The notes beneath the pieces are model-generated. The model saw only the letters and a program-made list of their open reading frames with translations. It made no database searches and had not been told where the DNA came from. This document shows, one piece after another, positions 26,896 to 34,684 of a stretch of DNA of 64,000 nt (its first letter is position 1; every line of letters starts with the position of its first letter). A program made the position numbers and the translations under genes. Source of the stretch: Terrabacter aerolatus (GTDB lineage Bacteria > Actinomycetota > Actinomycetes > Actinomycetales > Dermatophilaceae); assembly GCF_007991735.1 (NCBI RefSeq), contig NZ_BJYX01000015.1, positions 1 through 64,000 on the forward strand, read 5' to 3'.

Positions 26896-28317
26896 GTGGT
26901 GACACCGCTCGTCCACATGGGGTTGGGCTACGACGACCTCCTCGTCCCCGCCCTCGTGCACGCCGGCTTCGAGACCAAGGACCTCGTCCTCGTCGTCCGG
27001 ACGGACGCCAACCTCGCGTGGGTGCGCAAGCACGCGCCCCGGGCCACGACCGTCCGCCTGCCGTATGCCGCAGCGCGCAAGGCCAACGTCGTCAGCGGCC
27101 TCGCGCCGCACGCGGCTCTCAAACGGGCCTGTGCCGGCGTCGGGCTGGACCCGCTCGACCTGCTCGTCTCGGAGCGGGCCCTGCGCCGCAACCGCGTCGA
27201 CACGGCGATGAACTTCCTCAACCTCGCGGCCGAGGAGCTCGAGGCCGCCATCGCGGGGCGTGGACCGGTGCTCGCGCTCGTCGAGTTCACGGTGACCTCC
27301 GAGCTGCTGACGGCCGGCCTCGTCACGCACCACGGCGGGCTCGCGACCTGGCCACGCGGCATACGCCTCCCCTCCGACCGGTTCGGCCTCATCGGGGCAC
27401 CCAAGGGAATCACCTTGTGGGAGAGGCAGGTGCAGGACCCGTCGGCCGTCGCGGCCGGTGAGGCGTTCATCGAGAAGTGGCGTGCCGAGCACGGGCGCCC
27501 GATGGGTTTCGCGCGCAACCTCAAGGTCGAGACGGGGCAGGAGATCTGGCGGCTCGCGAGCGATCGCATCAAGGAGTTCGCGGTCGACCGGGGTGCCAAC
27601 CTCCAGCTGCCACGGCCGTCCGACTACGCGCGGCTGCCGTGGCTCAACCCCGTCAAGGCGCGCCTCAACCTGCGCGAGTACCAGGATCGTCGCTGGGACC
27701 CCGTGCCGGAGAAGTTCGTCTTCCTGCCCCTCCAGGTGCAGCCCGAGTCGAGCGCCGACGTCATGGGCCAGGAGTGGCGCGACCAGGCGTACACGGCCCG
27801 CGTGCTCGCCGACGCCCTCGCGCCGCTCGACATCGGCGTCGCCGTCAAGGAGCACGCCCACTTCATGTGGCGCCGCGACCCCGACTACTGGCCGCAGTTC
27901 GACGCGCACCCGAACATCGCCTCGATCGACCCCTTCGCCGACTCCCGCGAGCTGATGAAGCAGGCGGTCTTCACCGTCACGGCGACCGGAACCGTGGGCC
28001 TCGAGGCCGGGCTGCTCGGCCTGCCCGTCGTCAACGGCGCCGACATGCCGTGGAGCGGTCTCGGCAACGTCGCTCGGCTGGCCTCGCCCGACGACCTGAC
28101 CCAGTTCGTCGCCGACCGCGGCTGGGAGTCGCTGCGGGCCGACCGGGCGTCGATCGACGAGTGGTTCGTCCACGACTACGTGCGCAACTCCTGGGAGGGC
28201 CTCGTGCTCGACCCGCCGCGGGTGCCGGCCGTCCTCGAGCCCGACAACATCCGCAAGGTCGGCGGCGCGCTCGCCGAGGCCGCAGCCTCCCTCGGGCATC
28301 CCGGCGGTCCGGCGTGA
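26896..28317 (+). CDS. Capsule-polysaccharide-type glycosyltransferase (putative)
   Basis: 473 aa, no signal peptide or membrane helix. The C-terminal half resembles capsule synthesis proteins of the KpsS/KpsC-like GT-B group: FVFLPLQVQPESSADVMG, VAVKEHAHFMWRRDPDYW, and a donor-site-like stretch FTVTATGTVGLEAGLLGLPVVNG. These proteins transfer CMP-activated acidic sugars in several bacteria, so this is a candidate nonulosonate transferase. It is the first gene of the legH-legI-legG-ptmE-legB-legC operon and overlaps legH by GTGA. AGGAGA precedes GTG 26896; a second GTG follows at once. The exact reaction is not known. Confidence 0.5.
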   Translation: MVTPLVHMGLGYDDLLVPALVHAGFETKDLVLVVRTDANLAWVRKHAPRATTVRLPYAAARKANVVSGLAPHAALKRACAGVGLDPLDLLVSERALRRNRVDTAMNFLNLAAEELEAAIAGRGPVLALVEFTVTSELLTAGLVTHHGGLATWPRGIRLPSDRFGLIGAPKGITLWERQVQDPSAVAAGEAFIEKWRAEHGRPMGFARNLKVETGQEIWRLASDRIKEFAVDRGANLQLPRPSDYARLPWLNPVKARLNLREYQDRRWDPVPEKFVFLPLQVQPESSADVMGQEWRDQAYTARVLADALAPLDIGVAVKEHAHFMWRRDPDYWPQFDAHPNIASIDPFADSRELMKQAVFTVTATGTVGLEAGLLGLPVVNGADMPWSGLGNVARLASPDDLTQFVADRGWESLRADRASIDEWFVHDYVRNSWEGLVLDPPRVPAVLEPDNIRKVGGALAEAAASLGHPGGPA

Positions 28318-29006
28318 CGACGGCGGGGACCGGCTGGGTCGTCCTCGGCGCAGGCGGCCACGCGCGCTCGGTCGTCGACGTCCTCGAGCGCTCCGGCCGG
28401 ACGGTCGTCGCGGTCTCCGGTGACGCGCCGGGTGGGGAGCCCTGGCACGTCGACGTCCTCGCCGACGACCGGGCGGCCTTCGAGCTCATCTCGGCGCGGG
28501 GCCTGCACGCCGTCGTGGCGATCGGGTCCATCGCCGCCCGCACCCGCCTCGTCCACGAGCTCGTGTCGCGGGGACTGTCCGCCCCTGCCGTCGTCGCCGC
28601 GACCGCCACGGTCTCGGCCCGCAGCGTCCTCGGCGACGGCACCGTCGTGCTCGAGCACGCCCACGTCGGACCCGCCAGCAGGCTGGGCCGTGCCGTGGTC
28701 GTCAACACCGCGGCCGTCGTCGAGCACGACTGCAGCGTCGGCACGGGTGTGCACGTGGCGCCCGGCGCCGTGCTCCTCGGAGGTGCCTCGGTGGGGGAGG
28801 GGTCGCTCGTCGGCAGCGGCGCGCGGGTCCTGCCCCTGGTGAGCGTCGGGGCCGGGTCCACGGTCGGGGCCGGCGCCGTCGTCACCCGGCACGTGGCCGA
28901 CGGCGACACTGTCGTCGGAGCCCCGGCACGTCGCCCTGACCACCGTCCCGCGGCCCGGGTCGCCCCCGGCGCTCCCGACTCCCGCCCACCCGGAGGCACC
29001 GCATGA
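28314..29006 (+). CDS. legH: Sugar N-acetyltransferase, LegH/NeuD/PglD-like
   Basis: 230 aa. The N-terminal PglD-type domain starts VVLGAGGHARSVVDVLE; a left-handed beta-helix of hexapeptide repeats fills about residues 95-205 (VLGDGTVVLEHAHVGPASRLG, VHVAPGAVLLGGASVGEG, AGSTVGAGAVVTRHV). His116 or His136 within the turn regions would act as base. It would acetylate the 4-amino group of the 2,4-diamino-6-deoxy sugar before epimerisation. Coupled to legI by ATGA overlap. A NeuD-like O-acetyltransferase is the alternative. Confidence 0.75.
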   Translation: MTTAGTGWVVLGAGGHARSVVDVLERSGRTVVAVSGDAPGGEPWHVDVLADDRAAFELISARGLHAVVAIGSIAARTRLVHELVSRGLSAPAVVAATATVSARSVLGDGTVVLEHAHVGPASRLGRAVVVNTAAVVEHDCSVGTGVHVAPGAVLLGGASVGEGSLVGSGARVLPLVSVGAGSTVGAGAVVTRHVADGDTVVGAPARRPDHRPAARVAPGAPDSRPPGGTA

Positions 29007-30061
29007 GCGACCACCTCAATGCCGTCACGCCCGTCGCGATCGGCGCCCGTCAGGTGCCCACGCCCGGCGACGTCTACGTCATCGCCGAGGCGGGCGTCAA
29101 CCACAACGGTGACGTCGGCCTGGCCCACCGCCTCGTCGACATCGCGGCCGCCTCGGGCGCCGATGCCGTGAAGTTCCAGACCTTCTCGCCCGACAAGCTC
29201 GTCTCGTCCACGGCGGCGACGACGCCCTACCAGCGCGACCGCGGCGGCAGCTCCGACCAGCGCAGCCTCCTCGAGGCGCTGACGCTGCCCAAGGAGGCCT
29301 GGGTCGAGCTGCGCGACCACGCCACCGAGGCAGGCACGACCTTCCTGTCGACGCCCTTCGACCTCGACAGCGCCGAGATGCTCGTCGACCTCGGGCTGCC
29401 GGCCCTCAAGGTCAGCTCCGGCGAGCTGACCAACCTGCCCTACCTGCGCGAGATGTCCCGGCTCGGCGTCGTCCTGCTCGTCTCGACGGGCATGGGCACC
29501 GAGGACGAGGTGGAGGCCGCGGTCGAGGCCTGCGCCGACGCACCCGGACTCGTCCTCTTCCACTGCGTCTCGGCCTACCCGGCGCCCGTCGAGGAGTGCA
29601 ACCTGCGCGTCATCCCGCGCCTGACCGAGCTGCACGGCATCCCCGTGGGCTGGTCGGACCACACCCCCGGCCTGACGACGGCCCTCGGCGCGGTCGCGCT
29701 CGGCGCCCCGATCCTCGAGAAGCACTTCACGAGCGACCGCACGCTGCCCGGGCCCGACCACCTGGCGAGCCTCGAGCCCGACGCGCTCGCCGACTACGTC
29801 ACCGCGACGAAGCAGCTCGCCGTGGCCCTCGGTGACGGCGTCAAGGTGCGCATGCCCTCGGAGGAGGAGAACGCCGTCCTCGTCCGCCGCTCGTGGCACG
29901 CCGCGCGCGCTCTGCCTGCGGGCACCGAGCTGGCCGGCGGGGACCTGCAGCTGCTGCGGCCCGAGGGCGGCATCAGCCCGGCCGTGGACATCCGTGGTCG
30001 CGTGCTCGCGCGGGCCGTCGACGCGGGCGCGCCCGTGACCGACGCCGACCTGGCGGTCTGA
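29003..30061 (+). CDS. legI: N,N'-diacetyllegionaminate synthase (NeuB family)
   Basis: 352 aa. The NeuB TIM barrel is clear (VIAEAGVNHNGDVGLAHRLVDIAAASGADAVKFQTF; STPFDLDSAEMLVDLGLPALKVSSGELTN; GWSDHTPGLTTALGAVALGAPILEKHFT) and a C-terminal SAF (antifreeze-like) domain runs from about residue 285 with RRSWHAARALPAGTEL. It condenses the free sugar product of LegG with phosphoenolpyruvate. Its neighbours legH, legG and ptmE assign it to the Leg branch; the second NeuB-like protein of the window (PseI at 49.3 kb) has the LQTYTADTITID motif seen in pseudaminate synthases. Confidence 0.85.
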   Translation: MSDHLNAVTPVAIGARQVPTPGDVYVIAEAGVNHNGDVGLAHRLVDIAAASGADAVKFQTFSPDKLVSSTAATTPYQRDRGGSSDQRSLLEALTLPKEAWVELRDHATEAGTTFLSTPFDLDSAEMLVDLGLPALKVSSGELTNLPYLREMSRLGVVLLVSTGMGTEDEVEAAVEACADAPGLVLFHCVSAYPAPVEECNLRVIPRLTELHGIPVGWSDHTPGLTTALGAVALGAPILEKHFTSDRTLPGPDHLASLEPDALADYVTATKQLAVALGDGVKVRMPSEEENAVLVRRSWHAARALPAGTELAGGDLQLLRPEGGISPAVDIRGRVLARAVDAGAPVTDADLAV

Positions 30062-30069
30062 GCCGCCGC

Positions 30070-31293
30070 ATGCCGACACCGCTCACCGCCGCCGTCTTCG
30101 TCGGCACCCGCGCCGACCTCGGCCCACTCTCGCCGGTGCTCGAGGCCCTCCAGGCCGACGAGGGGCTGACTCTCCGCGTGCTCACCGGGGTCATGTATGC
30201 CGTCGACGACCTCGTCGCGGCCCTGCCCGCGAGCGTGCCCGAGGCCGCGTGGCGGGAGGTCGTCGTGCCGCTCGCCGACCCGATGCGCGAGATGACCGTC
30301 GCGGCCCAGCTCGACCAGGGCGCCGTGCTCTCGGGGGCGGTCGGCCAGGCGCTGACCGCCCAGGCGGTCGACGTGCTCGTCGTGCTCGGCGACCGGTGGG
30401 AGCTGCTCTACGTCGTGCCGCCCGCCGTCCTGCTCGGGGTGCCGGTCGTGCACCTTCACGGGGGAGAGGTGACCGAGGGCGCGCTCGACGAGCGGGTGCG
30501 CCACGCCGTCACCAAGCTGGCCGACCAGCACTGCGTGGCGTCCGAGGACGCTGCCGCCCGGGTGCGTCAGCTCGGTGAGCCCGCCGACCGCGTGCACGTC
30601 ACCGGGGCGCCTGGCCTCGACCGGGTCGCCGGCGCGGTCCCGATCCCGGACGCCGAGCTCGCCGACCTCCTCGGGGTGGACGTCGTCGAGCGCCCGCTCG
30701 CGCTCCTCACCTACCACCCGCCGACCGCACAGCAGGCCGCCCCCGTCGGAGACTGGGCGCGCGAGGCCGCCCAGGCGGCCCTGGCGACGTGCGGCACCGT
30801 GGTGGCCACCCACCCGGGGATGGACGAGGGCCGTGACGAGATCCTCGCGGCCCTGACGGCCCTCGCCGCCGACGAGCCGCGCCTGCGCCTCGTGGCCGCA
30901 CTCGGACGTGACTACCCGCGCGTGCTCGCAGCCGTCGACGTCGTGGTCGGCAACTCGAGCTCCGGCGTCATCGAGGCGGCGACGCTGCACGTCCCCGCGG
31001 TCGACATCGGGGAGCGCCAGCGCGGGCGGCTGCGCGGCGACAACGTCCTGCACGCCGACGAGGGCCGCGCCGCCGTCGAGGCGGCCCTTCGCACGGCGCT
31101 CGGCCCGGTCTGGCGCGAGCGGTCGGCGCGAGCCGCGAACCCCTACGGCACGGGGGCGGCCAGCGCCGCGATCCTCGATATCGTTCGGGATGCGGCGCTC
31201 GCCCCACGCGTCAAGCCCTTCGTGGACCTGCGCCCCGCCCCGGCGACGGCCGCCACCACGGGCCGCCGCACGAGCGAGGAGGAGGAGGAGTGA
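30070..31293 (+). CDS. legG: Nucleotide-sugar 2-epimerase (hydrolysing), NeuC/LegG-like
   Basis: 407 aa GT-B-like fold. N-terminal FVGTRADLGPLSPVLEAL is the NeuC-type GTR.(D/E)xGxxxP motif, with VLGDRWELL, VHLHGGEVTEGALDERVRHAVTKLADQH and GNSSSGVIEA following; these are typical UDP/GDP-GlcNAc-type 2-epimerase residues. It removes the nucleotide and inverts C2, yielding the 6-deoxy-ManNAc4NAc used by LegI. The C-terminal about 30 residues are low complexity, ending in a run of Glu that overlaps the next start (GTGA). Confidence 0.83.
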   Translation: MPTPLTAAVFVGTRADLGPLSPVLEALQADEGLTLRVLTGVMYAVDDLVAALPASVPEAAWREVVVPLADPMREMTVAAQLDQGAVLSGAVGQALTAQAVDVLVVLGDRWELLYVVPPAVLLGVPVVHLHGGEVTEGALDERVRHAVTKLADQHCVASEDAAARVRQLGEPADRVHVTGAPGLDRVAGAVPIPDAELADLLGVDVVERPLALLTYHPPTAQQAAPVGDWAREAAQAALATCGTVVATHPGMDEGRDEILAALTALAADEPRLRLVAALGRDYPRVLAAVDVVVGNSSSGVIEAATLHVPAVDIGERQRGRLRGDNVLHADEGRAAVEAALRTALGPVWRERSARAANPYGTGAASAAILDIVRDAALAPRVKPFVDLRPAPATAATTGRRTSEEEEE

Positions 31294-32345
31294 CGGCGCG
31301 AGACCTGGCCGCGGCGTGCGCGCCGACGACGGCGACGATCCGTGACGCGCTCGAGGTGGTCGACCGCAGCGGCAACCTCGTGTGCCTGCTCGTCGACGGC
31401 GACGGACGGCTCGCGGGCCTGCTGACGGACGGTGACCTGCGCCGGGCGTTCCTCAAGGGCACGAGCCTCGACGACCTGGCGCTGGACCACGCGACGCGCA
31501 GCCCGCACTTCGTGGCGGCCGGTTCGCCGCGGGCGCTCGTGCTCGACCTCATGCAGGCGCTGCGGCTCTCGGCGGTGCCCGAGCTGGCCGAGGACCGCAC
31601 CCTCGTGGGCCTGCACACCCTCTCGGACGTCGTCGGCTCGCCGCCATTGCCGAACGTCGCGGTCGTCATGGCCGGCGGTCGTGGCACGCGGCTGGGCGAG
31701 CTGACGAGGGACACCCCGAAGCCGTTGATGACGGTCGCGGGTCGCTCGATCCTCGAGTGGATCGTGCTGGGCCTGGTCGGTGACGGCATCCGGGAGATCT
31801 ACGTCAGCGTCAACTACCTCGCGGAGCAGATCGAGAGCCACCTCGGTGACGGTTCCCGTCTGGGCTGCCGGGTGCGCTACCTGCGTGAGGACCCCGACCG
31901 TCCGCTCGGCACGGCCGGCTCGCTGACGCTGCTGCGCGAGCAGCGACCCGACCTGGCGCACCCGGTGCTCGTGATGAACGGCGACCTCATGGTCGAGTTC
32001 GACGCGAGCGACCTGCTCGAGGCGCACCGGCGCACCGGGGCCGCGGTGACCCTCGCGACGCGGACCTACCAGCACGAGGTGCCGTTCGGCGTGGTCGAGA
32101 GCGTCGACGGGCGGGTCACGGGGGTCTCGGAGAAGCCGACGCTGAGCTTCGACATCAACGCTGCGGTGTATGCCGTCGAGCCGCGAGCGCTGGCCTGGTT
32201 GCCCTCCGGTCGGGCGAGCACGATGCCGGGCCTCGTCGAGACGTGCCTGGAGCGCGGCGAGCCCGTGACGGCGTGGCCGATCCAGAGCGAGTGGATCGAC
32301 GTCGGCACCCCGAAGGACCTCGCCCGCGCCAAGGGCGAAGGCTGA
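31290..32345 (+). CDS. ptmE: Glucosamine-1-phosphate guanylyltransferase with CBS pair, PtmE-like
   Basis: 351 aa. Two CBS motifs (about residues 10-115: SGNLVCLLVDGDGRLAGLLTDGDLRRAFLKG and a second degenerate one) precede a nucleotidyltransferase domain with VVMAGGRGTRLGELTRDTPKPLMTVAGRSI, LGTAGSLTLLRE and VMNGDLMVEFD. This CBS-plus-transferase architecture is that of C. jejuni PtmE, which makes GDP-GlcN and so commits the pathway to GDP sugars. The CBS pair may sense nucleotides. It lies between legG and legB with tight spacing. Confidence 0.8.
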   Translation: MTARDLAAACAPTTATIRDALEVVDRSGNLVCLLVDGDGRLAGLLTDGDLRRAFLKGTSLDDLALDHATRSPHFVAAGSPRALVLDLMQALRLSAVPELAEDRTLVGLHTLSDVVGSPPLPNVAVVMAGGRGTRLGELTRDTPKPLMTVAGRSILEWIVLGLVGDGIREIYVSVNYLAEQIESHLGDGSRLGCRVRYLREDPDRPLGTAGSLTLLREQRPDLAHPVLVMNGDLMVEFDASDLLEAHRRTGAAVTLATRTYQHEVPFGVVESVDGRVTGVSEKPTLSFDINAAVYAVEPRALAWLPSGRASTMPGLVETCLERGEPVTAWPIQSEWIDVGTPKDLARAKGEG

Positions 32346-32382
32346 CCACGTGCCCGCGCCCTCGCGCTGGGGCGGGCAGACC

Positions 32383-33459
32383 ATGTCGAACCACGACGAG
32401 AAGGCTGATGTGACAACAGAACTGACACCCGCGCCGATGGCCGCGCCGATCGACGGGTCGATCGCCGGCAAGACGGTCCTCGTGACGGGGTCCGACGGGT
32501 TCATCGGCTCGCACGTGGTGGAGCGGCTCCTCGCCGACGGGGCGCACGTGCGCGCGTTCTGCCTCTACAACTCCAACGGCTCCACCGGCTGGCTCGACGA
32601 GTCCGACGCCTTCAGGGCCGCGGTGCGCGACGGGCAGGCCGAGGTCGTGCTGGGCGACATCCGCGACCCCGAGCACGTCATGGCGACCACGGAGGGGGTG
32701 GACGTCGTGCTCCACCTCGCGGCGCTCATCGCGATCCCGTTCTCCTACGTGGCTCCCCGCTCGTACGTCGAGACGAACGTCATCGGCACCCTCAACGTCC
32801 TCGAGGCGGTGCGCCGGCACGGCACGCCGCGGATGGTCAACACCTCGACGTCCGAGGTCTACGGCACGCCGGAGTCGGTGCCGATCACCGAGGCGCACCC
32901 GCTGCGGGGGCAGTCGCCCTACTCGGCCACGAAGATCTCGGCCGACAAGATGTGCGAGTCGTATGCGTTGTCGTTCGAGACCCCGGTGACGACGCTGCGC
33001 CCGTTCAACACCTTCGGTCCGCGCCAGTCGACGCGCGCGGTCATCCCGACCGTGCTCTCGCAGCTGCTGGCCGGTGCCCGCGAGATCAAGCTCGGTGACG
33101 TGACCCCGAAGCGGGACTTCACCTTCGTCACCGACACGGCCGACGGGTTCGTGCGGGCGGCGCTGGCCGAGGTCGAGCCGGGCGCGACGATCCAGCTCGG
33201 GACCGGGCGCACCGTGTCGGTCGGTGACGTCGTGCAGCTGTGCTGCAAGGTGACGGGCAGCGACGCGCAGATCGTCACCGAGAGCGACCGGATCCGGCCC
33301 GAGGGCTCGGAGGTGCAGATCCTGCTGTCGGACCCCTCCCGCGCCAACGAGGTGCTCGGCTGGGCGCCGACGGTGTCGCTCGAGGAGGGCCTCGCGGCGA
33401 CGGCCGAGTGGCTGCGCCCTCGGGTCGACCCCGAGACGGCCGGCAGGTACCACCGGTGA
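32383..33459 (+). CDS. legB: NAD-dependent 4,6-dehydratase, LegB-like
   Basis: 358 aa extended SDR. Cofactor motif VTGSDGFIGSHVVERLL (about residues 34-50), catalytic Thr-Ser (NTSTSEVYGTPE) and YSATKISADKM. It would remove water across C4-C6 of GDP-GlcNAc without inverting C5. Start: ATG 32383 (MSNHDEKADV); GTG 32350 or GTG 32410 (in the MSNHDEKADV frame) cannot be excluded, and the N-terminal about 30 residues look disordered. It overlaps legC by GTGA. It differs from the PseB enzyme at 45.9 kb, which has the inverting-type STDKA motif. Confidence 0.8.
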   Translation: MSNHDEKADVTTELTPAPMAAPIDGSIAGKTVLVTGSDGFIGSHVVERLLADGAHVRAFCLYNSNGSTGWLDESDAFRAAVRDGQAEVVLGDIRDPEHVMATTEGVDVVLHLAALIAIPFSYVAPRSYVETNVIGTLNVLEAVRRHGTPRMVNTSTSEVYGTPESVPITEAHPLRGQSPYSATKISADKMCESYALSFETPVTTLRPFNTFGPRQSTRAVIPTVLSQLLAGAREIKLGDVTPKRDFTFVTDTADGFVRAALAEVEPGATIQLGTGRTVSVGDVVQLCCKVTGSDAQIVTESDRIRPEGSEVQILLSDPSRANEVLGWAPTVSLEEGLAATAEWLRPRVDPETAGRYHR

Positions 33460-34637
33460 CCGCGACCGGCGAGGCCCACGCCCCGGGAGCCCGCGGTCCG
33501 GAGGGCACGATCCCGCTGGCCGTACCCAACATCGGAGAGCTCGAGCGGCGCTACGTCCTCGAGGCCGTCGAGTCCGGGTTCGTCTCCTCGGTGGGCCCGT
33601 TCGTCACCGAGTTCGAGCAGCGTTTCGCCGAGCGGGTGGGGTCCAAGCACGCCATCGCCTGCGCGACCGGCACCGCGGCGATCCACGTCGGGCTGCTGCT
33701 GCTCGGGGTGGGCCGCGAGGACGACGTCGTCTGCTCCGACTTCACCTTCGTCGGCTCGGTCAACCCCATCGCGTACTGCGGCGCCCGACCGGTGCTCGTC
33801 GACGCCGAGACGACGACGTGGAACATCGACCCGGCCCTGCTCGCCGCCGAGCTCGACCGTCGCGCGGCAGCCGGGGAGGGCCAGCCCGCGGTCGTCGAGG
33901 TCGTTCACGTCCTCGGTCAGCCCGCCGACATGGAACCGCTCATGGACGCGTGCGAGCGACACGGCATACCCGTGCTCGAGGACGCCGCCGAGTCGCTCGG
34001 AGCCACGTGGACGGCCGGGCGCTACGCCGGCCGGCACACCGGCACCGTCGGCCGGGTCGGCGCCTTCTCCTTCAACGGCAACAAGATCGCCACGACCGGC
34101 GGCGGCGGCATGCTCGTCACCGACGACGACGACCTCGCAGCCCGAGCACGCCACCTCACGACCCAGGCCAAGGTGCCCGACGTCGGCTACCTCCACGACG
34201 AGGTCGGCTACAACTACCGCCTCACCAATCTCGCGGCGGGCCTGGGTCTGGCCCAGCTCGAGCGCCTCGGGGAGTTCGTGAAGGCCAAGCACCGGATCGC
34301 AGCCCGCTACGACGAGGCCTTCGCCGACCTGCCGCTCGTGCTCCCGCCCCGGGTCGAGGGGCTCGATGCGACGTACTGGCTCTACTCCGTGCTCGTGCCG
34401 GAGGCCGACGGCCGCGGACGCGACGACTTCCTCGCGCACCTGCACGCGGCCGGCGTCGGGGCCCGGGCCCTGTGGCGACCCCTGCACGCCCAGCCGCCGT
34501 TCCTGTCGGCCCCCGTGCTCGGTGGGAGCGTCGGCGACGGCCTCTTCGCCCGCGGCCTGTCGCTGCCGTGCGCGACCGAGCTGACCGACAGCGACCAGGA
34601 CCGCGTCATCGCGGCGGTGCGCTCCTTCTTCGCCTAG
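33456..34637 (+). CDS. legC: PLP-dependent aminotransferase (DegT/DnrJ), LegC-like
   Basis: 393 aa. PLP-lysine Lys210 in FSFNGNKIATTGGGGM, with ACATGTAAIHVGLLLLGVG, EDAAESLGA (Asp176/Glu179) and the LTNLAAGLGLAQLERL dimer region. It aminates C4 of the 4-keto-6-deoxy sugar made by LegB. Last gene of the legionaminic operon; the antiporter gene downstream has its own promoter-like hexamer. Length is standard. Confidence 0.83.
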   Translation: MTATGEAHAPGARGPEGTIPLAVPNIGELERRYVLEAVESGFVSSVGPFVTEFEQRFAERVGSKHAIACATGTAAIHVGLLLLGVGREDDVVCSDFTFVGSVNPIAYCGARPVLVDAETTTWNIDPALLAAELDRRAAAGEGQPAVVEVVHVLGQPADMEPLMDACERHGIPVLEDAAESLGATWTAGRYAGRHTGTVGRVGAFSFNGNKIATTGGGGMLVTDDDDLAARARHLTTQAKVPDVGYLHDEVGYNYRLTNLAAGLGLAQLERLGEFVKAKHRIAARYDEAFADLPLVLPPRVEGLDATYWLYSVLVPEADGRGRDDFLAHLHAAGVGARALWRPLHAQPPFLSAPVLGGSVGDGLFARGLSLPCATELTDSDQDRVIAAVRSFFA

Positions 34638-34672
34638 GACGGACGGCCGACGCGCGTGCGACCGTCGTGGTG

Positions 34673-34678
34673 CAGGAT
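34673..34678 (+). promoter_or_regulatory. -10-like hexamer of the antiporter gene
   Basis: CAGGAT, 6 nt before GTG 34685, in the 47-bp gap after legC. It departs from TANNNT at the first base, so support is weaker. Confidence 0.35.
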
Positions 34679-34684
34679 GGCGTC

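Noticed and set aside
25303-28299. 998-codon open frame on the minus strand opposite the flippase and the capsule-type glycosyltransferase
   Set aside because: Its translation is Arg/Gly/Asp/Glu-rich without any recognisable domain and it lies antisense to well-supported genes; long antisense frames are expected at this G+C content.
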